The notes beneath the pieces were generated by a model. That model searched no databases and was not told the origin of the DNA. It saw only the letters and a program-made list of their open reading frames with translations. From the NCBI RefSeq assembly GCF_028368935.1, contig NZ_JAQNDK010000003.1, positions 1,426,001-1,490,000 of the forward strand: 64,000 nucleotides of DNA. Direction: 5' to 3'. This stretch comes from Sorangium aterium. GTDB taxonomy: Bacteria; Myxococcota_A; Polyangia; Polyangiales; Polyangiaceae. Positions 8,714 through 16,137 of this stretch are shown here, piece after piece; the first letter of the stretch is position 1, and each line of letters opens with the position of its first letter. The position numbers and the translations under genes are program-made.

Positions 8714-9736
8714 ATGGCAAGCCCGCGATCGATCGAGGTCAAGGTCGGGATCCTCATCCTGACGGCGCTCGGGCTCCTCGCCACGTTCATCCTCGTGATG
8801 GGCGGGGTCAACTTCCAGCCGAAGTACTCGATCTACGTCGAGTTCGACAACCCGGGCGGCCTTCAGACCGGGGCGCCGGTGAAGATCGCCGGCGTGGAGG
8901 TCGGCAAGCTGAGCGAGATCCACTTCAGCGGCGGCAAGCTCGGCAAGGACGGCAAGCGCGAGCCGCTCGTGCGGATCCAGCTGCGCCTCGAGGAACGCTA
9001 CCAGCAGAGCATCCACGACAACGCCACGTTCTACGTCACCACGCAGGGCGTGCTCGGCGAGCAGTTCCTGGCGATCGAGCCCGGCTCGACCGATCGGCCG
9101 GTGATCCCGCCGAACGCTGTCGTCCGGGGGCTCGATCCGCCGCGCCTCGACATGCTCCTCGCCGAGGGCTACGAGCTCCTGCACGCGACGGTCTCCGCGA
9201 TGCGCGAGCACCGCGAAGAGGTCGGGGAGGCGTTCGACGGGCTCCGGAAGACGCTGAAGGGCACCGGCGACTTCATGCACAGAAACCAGGATCGGCTCGA
9301 TCGCATCGCCGAGAACGTCGAGCAGATGAGCGTCGACGGCACCGATCTCGTGAAGGACGCCCGGCAGCGGTACGTGAACAACCCGCAGATCGACCGCATC
9401 CTCGCGAACACCGATCAGCTGACGGGGACGGCCGCGCGCGATCTGCCGCCGCTCATGGCGGACGCGCGCGAGACGCTGGCGAACGCGCGCCGGCTCTCGA
9501 CCACGGTCGGCGGGGAGACGGAGCAGGTCAAGATCCGGAAGACGCTCGACGACATCGCCGAGATCGCGGGCAGGGCGAGGGCTGCGACCGCCGACGCCCA
9601 GGAGGTCCTCGCCCACGTCAAGCGCGGCAAGGGGACGGTCGGCGCGCTCGTGATGGATGAGCAGCTGTTCGACGACCTGCAGGAGCTCGCGCGAGACCTC
9701 AAGCACAACCCCTGGAAGTTCTTCTGGCGCGAGTGA
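8714..9736 (+). CDS. mlaD: MlaD/MCE-domain substrate-binding protein
   Basis: A 340-residue protein with an N-terminal anchor helix (VGILILTALGLLATFILVMG), then one MCE domain starting YSIYVEFDNPGGLQTGAPVK at about residue 37 and ending near LGEQFLAIEPGS. A long helical C-terminal region of about 200 residues follows. MCE proteins form hexameric rings that carry lipids across the periplasm. The helical tail is longer than in E. coli MlaD and more like single-domain MCE proteins of deltaproteobacteria. The ATG at 8714 follows the 200-base divergent promoter region shared with mlaF. Confidence 0.88.
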   Translation: MASPRSIEVKVGILILTALGLLATFILVMGGVNFQPKYSIYVEFDNPGGLQTGAPVKIAGVEVGKLSEIHFSGGKLGKDGKREPLVRIQLRLEERYQQSIHDNATFYVTTQGVLGEQFLAIEPGSTDRPVIPPNAVVRGLDPPRLDMLLAEGYELLHATVSAMREHREEVGEAFDGLRKTLKGTGDFMHRNQDRLDRIAENVEQMSVDGTDLVKDARQRYVNNPQIDRILANTDQLTGTAARDLPPLMADARETLANARRLSTTVGGETEQVKIRKTLDDIAEIAGRARAATADAQEVLAHVKRGKGTVGALVMDEQLFDDLQELARDLKHNPWKFFWRE

Positions 9737-9862
9737 GCGGCGCGCGCGTCCTGAGAGGGAGCGGCGCCGCGCGACCGCGCCCCACGCGCCGAGCGGATGA
9801 CCCGGGCGTGAGCGCGATGTACGTCCGTGGACGGTCGGGCCCCCGCCGGCCCTGACAGCCGA

Positions 9863-10078
9863 TCAGGCCAGCCTGACCAGCGGGGCACCTTCCGTGACGG
9901 CAGCCCCCTCGGTGACGAGGATCTCCTCGACCGTCCCCTCTTCCTCGGCCTCGACGGGCATCTCCATCTTCATGGACTCGAGGATGACGACGACGGTCCC
10001 CTCTTCGACCTCGTCGCCCGGCTTGACCTCGATCTTCCAGACCGTACCGGTGATGTGCGCCTTGATGAGCTTCGCCAT
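9863..10078 (-). CDS. Stand-alone biotinyl/lipoyl carrier domain protein
   Basis: A 71-residue protein that is little more than one biotin-carrier domain. The modification site is ESMKMEMP with Lys at position 37, the classic biotinyl-lysine motif, flanked by the beta-hairpin halves GTVWKIEVKPGDEVEEG and GTVEEILVTEGAAV. Free-standing carriers of this size are known, for example the mycobacterial TB7.3 type; they presumably serve acyl-CoA or pyruvate carboxylases encoded elsewhere. No carboxylase or biotin ligase gene lies nearby. It is convergent with mlaD. Confidence 0.9.
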   Translation of the reverse strand: MAKLIKAHITGTVWKIEVKPGDEVEEGTVVVILESMKMEMPVEAEEEGTVEEILVTEGAAVTEGAPLVRLA

Positions 10079-10563
10079 GGGCGCGCGACGCTACCGGAGA
10101 GCCACCGAGAATCCAACGGGGCCGTTGTGAGCGACGGTGCCCTCCGTCGGGCGGCCCCTTCTTCGGTGATGCCCTGGGCGCCCTCCACGACGGACCAGTT
10201 CGTCTGGCGGCGCAGGCGCGCGGCGACGACGGGGGGAACGGAGGTGAGCCAAGGAGGACCGAGGGCGCCCGACGTGACCGACGTGACCGACGTGACCGAC
10301 GTGACCGACGTGGAGGTGAGGTGGAAGGGACGGAGCGCAGCGATTTCCGCTGGTACCTGCGGTGCACCACGGCGATACTCTGGCTGGCGGCTCCGCGGCG
10401 CCTCGACATCACGAGGGTCGTGGCGTTCGCGAATAATTGCGTCAAAGCCGCTCTGCGGGTCAGAATCGTCCTGCTCGGTGGCCCTCCGAGGGCGACCTGC
10501 AGGTCCCCGCACCGCCCCTTGGTAGCCAAACCGCACGCGCTCGATCGAAGGAGCCACGAGGTC
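10079..10563. other. Intergenic region between biotin carrier and coiled-coil protein
   Basis: About 480 bases between divergent genes. Open frames exist but look non-coding. The region contains the 9-bp tandem repeat listed separately and presumably the promoters of both neighbours. No other site stands out. Confidence 0.5.
10271..10313. repeat. Short tandem repeat, 9-bp unit GACGTGACC
   Basis: Four perfect head-to-tail copies of GACGTGACC followed by a partial fifth (GACGTGG). The unit contains GACGTGAC and could bind a regulator, but with no spacers it is neither a CRISPR array nor a recognised iteron. It lies about 250 bases upstream of the coiled-coil protein gene. Confidence 0.85.
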
Positions 10564-11328
10564 ATGTCGGAACAGAAGGAAAGCTCGGTCCTGTTCTCGC
10601 TCAAGGAGCTGATGAACCTCGAGGAGGATCGCATCAAGAGCGAAGAGGCCCAGAAGGCCGCCGCCGCCGCCGCCGCCGAGAAGGCGCGCGTCGAGGCGGA
10701 GCGCGCCGCGCGCGATGCCGAGGAGCATCGCATCCGCACCGAGGAGGAGCGCCGTCGCAACGAGGAGCGCCGGTCCCGCGAGGAGGCGGCGCGGCTCGAG
10801 GCGATCCGGCAGGCCGAGATCGAGAAGGCGCGCGTCGAGGCCGAGCAGAAGGCGCGGCTCGAGGCGATGGCCGCGCAGCAGCACCACGAGCGCTCGCTCG
10901 CTGCGCTGCAGCAGGACGAAGGGAAGAAGAAGCTGCGCAAGCTCCTCATCGGCGGCGCCATCGCGAGCGTGCTGGTGATCGGCATCGTCACGGTCGTCGC
11001 CGTCGACTCGGCGCAGAAGAACGAGGCGCGCATCCAGGCCGAGGCCGCGAGGGCCCGCGAGCTCGAGGAGGCGAACAAGCGCCTCGAGGCGCAGTTCAAG
11101 GAGTCCGAAGGCAAGATGGCCGGGCTGCGCGATCAGCTCGCGACCGCCAAGGACGAGGCGACGCGCCTCGCCCTGCAGAAGCAGCTCGAGGCCGAGCAGC
11201 AGAAGCAGGAGCAGCTGCGCCGCGGCGGCGGTGGACGCCCGGCCGCGGGCGGCGCGCCGGCGAGCGGCGGCGGCACCAAGGCGCCCTGCAACTGTGCGCC
11301 TGGCGATCCGCTCTGCAGCTGCCTCTGA
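10564..11328 (+). CDS. Coiled-coil single-pass membrane protein with Cys-rich tail
   Basis: A 254-residue protein of unknown function. Residues 20-118 are an Ala/Glu/Arg-rich coiled coil, 127-148 one transmembrane helix (LLIGGAIASVLVIGIVTVVA), and 150-220 a second charged coiled coil. A Gly/Ala/Ser-rich linker follows, and the last 13 residues hold four cysteines (242, 244, 251, 253) in a CxC...CxC arrangement. By the positive-inside rule, the basic KKKLRK before the helix suggests that the N-terminal coil is cytoplasmic and the Cys tail periplasmic. It reads toward pyrF with only 19 bases between them. I do not recognise the family. Confidence 0.75.
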   Translation: MSEQKESSVLFSLKELMNLEEDRIKSEEAQKAAAAAAAEKARVEAERAARDAEEHRIRTEEERRRNEERRSREEAARLEAIRQAEIEKARVEAEQKARLEAMAAQQHHERSLAALQQDEGKKKLRKLLIGGAIASVLVIGIVTVVAVDSAQKNEARIQAEAARARELEEANKRLEAQFKESEGKMAGLRDQLATAKDEATRLALQKQLEAEQQKQEQLRRGGGGRPAAGGAPASGGGTKAPCNCAPGDPLCSCL

Positions 11329-11347
11329 CGCGGAACGGGGTCCCCGC

Positions 11348-12127
11348 ATGGTCAACTTCAGCTCCGTCAGGCAGAGAACGAGCCTCGGCAGCGGTTCGCT
11401 CGACGAGGCGCGCCGCAGGCTCGTCTTCCCGCTCGACTACGCGAACCTCGACGACGCCAGGGCGGCGGCGACCCGCATCGCCCCCTCGATCGGCGTGCTC
11501 AAGGTCGGTCTGGAGCTGTTCGTCCGCGAGGGGCCGAGGGCGGTCGAGTTCGGCAAGTCGCTCGGGCTCGACGTCTTCCTCGATCTGAAGCTGCACGACA
11601 TCCCCGAGACGGTGGCGCGGGCGGTGGCGGGCGCCGCCGCGCTCGGGGTCCGGTACCTGACGGTGCACGCGGCCGGCGGCGCCGAGATGCTGAGGCGCGC
11701 GGCCCTCGAGGCGGCGCGCTCTCAGGACATGATCCTGCTCGCCGTCACCGTGCTCACGTCGCTCGACGACGGCGATCTCGCCGCGCAGGGCGTGCAGGGC
11801 AGCGCGTCCGAGCACGTGGTCCGGCTGGCGCAGCTCGCGCGCGGCGCCGGCGTCCACGGCTTCGTCGCCTCGCCGCACGAGGTGCCCGCGCTGCGGGAGG
11901 CGCTCGGGCGGGGCGAGCTCATCGTGACGCCGGGCATCCGCCTCGGCCCAGGCGCGGGCGGCGCGCAAGGCGATGATCAGAAGCGCATCGCCACCCCCTC
12001 GGCCGCGATCTCGGCCGGCGCAGATCTCCTCGTGGTCGGCCGCCCGATCCGCGACGCGGCCGATCCGCTCGCCACGGCGCGCTCGATCGTCCAGGAGATC
12101 GCGCACACGCTCCACCCCCCGCGCTGA
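11348..12127 (+). CDS. pyrF: Orotidine 5'-phosphate decarboxylase
   Basis: A 259-residue TIM-barrel enzyme that decarboxylates OMP to UMP, the last step of pyrimidine synthesis. The N-terminal strand is RLVFPLDYANLDDA, the catalytic Asp-Lys-Asp motif is DLKLHDIPETV (about residues 79-89), and the phosphate-binding end is VTPGIRLGPG with VVGRPI. Length and motif spacing fit the pyrF subfamily of Gram-negative bacteria. The ATG at 11348 is chosen because upstream codons are Gly/Arg-rich. It is followed after one base by the GTG of the rRNA methyltransferase, so the two genes are probably cotranscribed. Confidence 0.93.
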   Translation: MVNFSSVRQRTSLGSGSLDEARRRLVFPLDYANLDDARAAATRIAPSIGVLKVGLELFVREGPRAVEFGKSLGLDVFLDLKLHDIPETVARAVAGAAALGVRYLTVHAAGGAEMLRRAALEAARSQDMILLAVTVLTSLDDGDLAAQGVQGSASEHVVRLAQLARGAGVHGFVASPHEVPALREALGRGELIVTPGIRLGPGAGGAQGDDQKRIATPSAAISAGADLLVVGRPIRDAADPLATARSIVQEIAHTLHPPR

Positions 12128-12128
12128 C

Positions 12129-12875
12129 GTGAGCCGCCTCGTCTACGGTCTCCAGCCGGTTCGTGAGGCGATCCGCGCGCACGGCGCGCGGGTCGGGTGG
12201 GTCCTCGTCCAACGCGACGGCGGCCCGAAGCTCGACGCGCTCGCGCGCCTCGCGGAGGGCCAGGGCATCCCGACCGAGCGCGCGCCCCGCAACGAGCTCG
12301 ATCGCCGCAGCGCCGGCGGCCGCCACCAGGGGGCCGTGGCCTCGGCGCCCGAGCTCCGGATCGTCGGTGTCGACGAGATCCCGGTCGTCGAGGAGGGCCA
12401 GCCCGGCGCCGGCACGATCACGGTGGCGCTCGACGGCGTCATGGACCCGCAGAACTTCGGCGCTGTGATCCGCAGCGCCGTCGCCCTGGGCGCCCGGGCC
12501 ATCCTGTGGCCCGAGCACAGCTCGGCGCCGCTCACCCCGGCGACCTTCCGGGCGTCCGCGGGCGCGATCGAGCACGCGAGGCTGTGCCGCGTCCCCTCGT
12601 TGCCCGACGCCCTGGAGGCGCTCGCCGCCCGAGGCGTCGCCGCGATAGCGCTCGATGCCCAGGGTCCGGTGGAGCTCGGCGAGCTGCCCCTGACAGGCCC
12701 TGTCGCGATCGTCATCGGCGCCGAGGACAAGGGCACGCGCCGCTCGGTCCGCCGCGTCTGCCAGCACGTCGCCCGGCTCCCCATGACCGGCCCCATCGCC
12801 TCGCTGAACGCCTCGGTCGCAGGGGCGATAGCGCTCTACGAAGTCGTCCGGCAGCGCCGCGCATCGAGCGCGTAG
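12129..12875 (+). CDS. rlmB: SpoU/TrmH-family RNA 2'-O-methyltransferase, RlmB-like
   Basis: A 248-residue SPOUT enzyme. The N-terminal substrate-binding part begins VYGLQPVREAIRAH. The knotted catalytic domain carries motif 1 (LDGVMDPQNFGAVIRSA), motif 2 (AIVIGAEDKGTRR) and motif 3 (MTGPIASLNASVAGAIALYE). This set is typical of RlmB, which methylates the 2'-hydroxyl of a guanosine in 23S rRNA; other TrmH-type rRNA or tRNA targets cannot be excluded. The GTG start lies one base after the pyrF stop. Confidence 0.88.
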   Translation: MSRLVYGLQPVREAIRAHGARVGWVLVQRDGGPKLDALARLAEGQGIPTERAPRNELDRRSAGGRHQGAVASAPELRIVGVDEIPVVEEGQPGAGTITVALDGVMDPQNFGAVIRSAVALGARAILWPEHSSAPLTPATFRASAGAIEHARLCRVPSLPDALEALAARGVAAIALDAQGPVELGELPLTGPVAIVIGAEDKGTRRSVRRVCQHVARLPMTGPIASLNASVAGAIALYEVVRQRRASSA

Positions 12876-13349
12876 TTCGGACAGCAAGCTCGGCCTCTCG
12901 CGAGGCGCCTCCAGGTGAAGGTGACCCGGGCGCTCGCGCGCCGTGACGTCGCTTGGCAGCGCTGCACGTCGAGCGCGAGCTCACCCGAGGGCTGACCTGG
13001 ACGCCCCTCGATCGATGCATTCGGAGCCAGCGTGATCGCGCGCCGCGAGCTCGTCGGGCAGCGCCGTAGGCCGCCCCTTTACATCAACAAAATTGACAAT
13101 AAATTCGAACAGATACAAACGAAACCTGAAGCAAAATCGAGCACCTCGTCGAACGCTGAACAGGTTCACAGCAAGACGACCGATTCGATCCATTCAATGG
13201 ATCGACCTAAAGAATCCACAGCCCCCTCAAAAAGCTCAATCGCTACGAATAGATACCCCTGTGGACTCATCCTTCTCTGCGCGCTAATCCGGAATGGCTC
13301 GAGGGATGGTTCAAGAATCGACGGGTTCCCGGTAAGCGACGGGATCGGC
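12876..13349. other. Convergent intergenic region with a low-GC island
   Basis: About 470 bases between the end of the rRNA methyltransferase gene and the end of the cysteine desulfurase gene. A short hairpin GCCTC-TCGC-GAGGC lies at 12893-12906. From about 13081 to 13280 the base composition drops sharply: 13081-13140 has 19 G or C in 60 bases. No convincing protein or tRNA is encoded. A TTGACA box at 13093 has no well-spaced -10 partner. Confidence 0.55.
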
Positions 13350-14522
13350 TCAGCTTCCAGCTCGAAGCGATCGCAGGCGGGAGAGCACGCGGGCCACGCG
13401 GCGCGTGGCCTCGACGAGGTCGGCCTCGGTCGTGTCCTCGCCGATCGAGAAGCGCACGGCGGACGCCGCGCGCTCTGGTCCGAGCATCGCCGTGACGACC
13501 GGGGAAGGCTCGGCGGTCCCGGCGCTGCAGGCCGAGCCGCTGGACACGGCGACGCCCTCGAGGTCGAGCGCGGCGCAGAGCTCGTCGCCGCGCCAGCCGG
13601 GCCAGGAGAGGTTCGTGACGTGGGGGGCGCGGTCGCCGTCCCCGTTGCGGATCGGCGCGGCGCCCGCCGCGCGCCCGATCTCGACGAGCTCGGCCTCGAG
13701 GCGATCGCGGAGCGGGGCGAGCGCTGCGTAGCGGGCAGGACCGCCGATCGCGCGCCGCGCGGCAACGGCGAAGCCGGCCGCCGCGAGCGGGTCCTGCGTC
13801 CCGGGCCGCAGCCCGCGCTCCTGCGCGCCTCCGAGCAGGACGGGGCGGAGCCGGATGCCCGGCCGGACCGCGAGGGCGCCGATCCCCTTCGGCCCGCGGA
13901 GCTTGTGGGCCGCGACCGACGCGAGATCCGCCCCGGCCCACGCCTCCGGCGGGAGGCGTCCCACGGCCTGGACGGCGTCCACGTGAAGGCGCGCCCCGCG
14001 GGCGTGGACGATCGCCGCTGCCTCGGCGATCGGCTGGATGACCCCCGTCTCGTGGTTCACCGCCTGGAGGCTCACGAGCCGCACGGGCGCGACGGCCGCC
14101 GCTCGATCCACGGCGGCAGCGATCGCCTCCGGCGCGACCCGGCCGGACGGCTCGGGATCGATCCACGCGACGTGCACGCCGCGGCCGGCGAGCGCCTCGG
14201 CGGCGCGGGTCACCGACGGGTGCTCGATCCGCGAGACGACGAGCGCCCCGGATCGCTCGTCGAACGCGTGGCAGAGCGCGAGGTTGTTGGCCTCGGTGCC
14301 GCCCGAGGTGAGGACCACGTCGCGCGCGTCGAAGCCCGTCAGCCGGGCGACCGCCTCGCGCGCCTGCTCGATGAACGCGCGCGCCCGACGCCCCGGTCCG
14401 TGGACGCTCGCGGGGTTGGCCCAGGCCACCTCGGCCGCGGCCTGCATCGCCGCCAGGACCTCGGGGTGCGGCGGCGTCGTCGCGTTCCAGTCGAGGTAGA
14501 TGGCGCGAGCGGCTGGGTGCAT
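13350..14522 (-). CDS. Cysteine desulfurase, NifS/IscS family
   Basis: A 390-residue fold-type I PLP enzyme that takes sulfur from cysteine, leaving alanine and a persulfide for Fe-S clusters or thio-modification. The N-terminus is AIYLDWNATTPPHPEVLAAM, the PLP lysine lies in AAHKLRGPKGIGAL, and the catalytic cysteine is in SSGSACSAGTAEPSPV, the long flexible-loop form of class I (NifS/IscS). No iscU, iscR or other Fe-S genes are adjacent. Its ATG shares a base with the stop of the upstream receiver-histidine kinase gene (TGATG), an unusual partner. Confidence 0.92.
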   Translation of the reverse strand: MHPAARAIYLDWNATTPPHPEVLAAMQAAAEVAWANPASVHGPGRRARAFIEQAREAVARLTGFDARDVVLTSGGTEANNLALCHAFDERSGALVVSRIEHPSVTRAAEALAGRGVHVAWIDPEPSGRVAPEAIAAAVDRAAAVAPVRLVSLQAVNHETGVIQPIAEAAAIVHARGARLHVDAVQAVGRLPPEAWAGADLASVAAHKLRGPKGIGALAVRPGIRLRPVLLGGAQERGLRPGTQDPLAAAGFAVAARRAIGGPARYAALAPLRDRLEAELVEIGRAAGAAPIRNGDGDRAPHVTNLSWPGWRGDELCAALDLEGVAVSSGSACSAGTAEPSPVVTAMLGPERAASAVRFSIGEDTTEADLVEATRRVARVLSRLRSLRAGS

Positions 14523-15796
14523 CAGATGGACGACGAGGGATCGGTGGGCGGCGACGAGGGCGGGCCGAGCCGGCCGGGGGAGCTGCCATCGTCCTGGAAG
14601 GGCGCTCGCCGGGCGACCGTCAGGTAGAACGCGGCCCCGGTCAGCGTCTCCCCCTCGATGATCTCGTTGCTGGGAGACGCGACGCGCACGTCGCCGCCGA
14701 GCCCCCGGGCGGTGCGCCGCGCGATCGCGAGCCCGACGCCGACGCCGCCGTAGGCGCGCGTGGCCGAGCCGTCGACCTGGTAGAACGGCTCGAAGATGCG
14801 CGACTGGCGGTCCGCCTTGACCCCGGGCCCGGTGTCGGCGACGCAGAGCTCGTAGTGCCCCGACTGGAGCACGATGACCCGCACGCCCGCGGTGCCGCCG
14901 GCCGGCGTGAACTTCGCCGCGTTCTCGAACAGCTGGATCATCGCCCGCTGCAGGCGGCCCGCGTCGCCCCACGCGGGGAGCGGGCCGCGCGGCAGCTCCT
15001 CGACGAGCTGGACCTTCCCCTCGGCGAAGCGGTCGGCGACCTGGGCGAGGGCGCGCCGCGTGGTGTCGAGGAAGTCGTACTCGGAGTGCATGAAGCGCAT
15101 CCGGCCCGTCTCGATGCCGGTGACGTCGAGGAGGTTGTCGATGAGCGAGCGGAGCCTGCGGACGCAGTCCTCCATCGCGAGGAGCGCCTTCTTCTGCGCC
15201 TTGTTGAGCGGGCCCAGCTCCTCGTCGGCGAGCAGCTTCACGTACCCGACGATCGGGGTCATCGGGGTCGCGAGCTCGTGGGAGATGTTGCGGTAGAACT
15301 CGGTGCGCGCGGCGTCGAGCTCGCGGAGCCGGGCGTTGGCGCGCGAGAGCTCGGCCACCTTCTGCTCCAGGTGGGCGACGATGCGCTGGCTCTGCTCGCG
15401 CAGCCGGAGCGGCCCCTGGGACGCGGGGAGCTCCTCGCGCGCGCCGCTGAGGTACCGGGCGATGATCGACGGGAAGGAGCGCGCGTCGATCGGCTTCTGG
15501 AGGAAGCCGTCACAGCCGACGGCGAGGCTCGTGTCCCGGTCGCCCTCGGCGGTGATCGCCACGATGGGGACGCCGGCGAGCGACGCCTCGCCGCGCAGGC
15601 GCAGGGTGACCTCGAATCCATCGAGGCCCGGGATGTTCAGGTCGACGAGGACGAGGTCGGGGTGCTGCGTACAGGCGAGACGTACCCCTTCGAGCCCGTC
15701 GGCGGCCTCTAGGACCTCGTAGCCCGCGTTCTGGAGCAGCTTGCGGACGAGCAGGCGGTTCGCGGGGTCGTCCTCGATGTGAAGGATTTTCGACAT
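14522..15796 (-). CDS. Response regulator receiver fused to histidine kinase
   Basis: A 424-residue soluble hybrid signalling protein with a reversed domain order. The N-terminal CheY-like receiver (MSKILHIEDDPANRLLVRKL) has phospho-acceptor Asp52 and Lys101. A coiled-coil linker leads to the HisKA domain with His173 in FYRNISHELATPMTP, and then to the HATPase domain with N box FENAAKFTP and G boxes ADTGPGV and GVGVGLAI. There is no membrane or sensor segment, so input must come through phosphorylation of the receiver. The frame is open further upstream through the tandem repeat, but the ATG at 15796 fits the receiver start. Confidence 0.9.
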   Translation of the reverse strand: MSKILHIEDDPANRLLVRKLLQNAGYEVLEAADGLEGVRLACTQHPDLVLVDLNIPGLDGFEVTLRLRGEASLAGVPIVAITAEGDRDTSLAVGCDGFLQKPIDARSFPSIIARYLSGAREELPASQGPLRLREQSQRIVAHLEQKVAELSRANARLRELDAARTEFYRNISHELATPMTPIVGYVKLLADEELGPLNKAQKKALLAMEDCVRRLRSLIDNLLDVTGIETGRMRFMHSEYDFLDTTRRALAQVADRFAEGKVQLVEELPRGPLPAWGDAGRLQRAMIQLFENAAKFTPAGGTAGVRVIVLQSGHYELCVADTGPGVKADRQSRIFEPFYQVDGSATRAYGGVGVGLAIARRTARGLGGDVRVASPSNEIIEGETLTGAAFYLTVARRAPFQDDGSSPGRLGPPSSPPTDPSSSI

Positions 15797-15927
15797 GGGC
15801 TCTGCGTGCGCATAGTAGTCGCGATCGCGGGGGTTCAGGCACGTTCTGCGCGAACTTCCACCGCCTGGCCGGGACGCGCGGGCGCGCCCGGCGCCGGGAT
15901 CGTCCGCTCGTAGCGCTCGTTTGCGGT

Positions 15928-16027
15928 GCGGGTTGCCAGGCTCGCGCCGAGCGGGTTGCCAGGCTCGCGCCGAGCGGGTTGCCAGGCTCGCGCCGAGCGG
16001 GTTGCCAGGCTCGCGCCGAGCGGGTTG
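15928..16027. repeat. 23-bp direct tandem repeat (four full copies plus a partial)
   Basis: Four perfect copies of a 23-bp unit starting GCGGGTTGCCAGG begin at 15928, 15951, 15974 and 15997, and eight bases of a fifth copy begin at 16020. The copies abut without spacers. They lie in the 340-base divergent region between the receiver-kinase gene and lnt, so they could affect either promoter. Identical copies suggest recent expansion, or a variable-number repeat. Confidence 0.92.
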
Positions 16028-16137
16028 ACGGAGGGGCAGCATCCCTTCAATACGGGGGCCGCCATGCTCGGCCCTTCCAGGTTCCACCGCGCCGCCGTCA
16101 CGACGACGCGCTGCCTTCCCTTCCTCGGGCGCTCCCG

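Noticed and set aside
13093-13120. Promoter in the low-GC island
   Set aside because: TTGACA is present, but no -10 box lies at proper spacing and no gene follows on that strand.
15928-16027. CRISPR array
   Set aside because: The repeat copies abut with no spacers and no cas genes are nearby; it is a tandem repeat.
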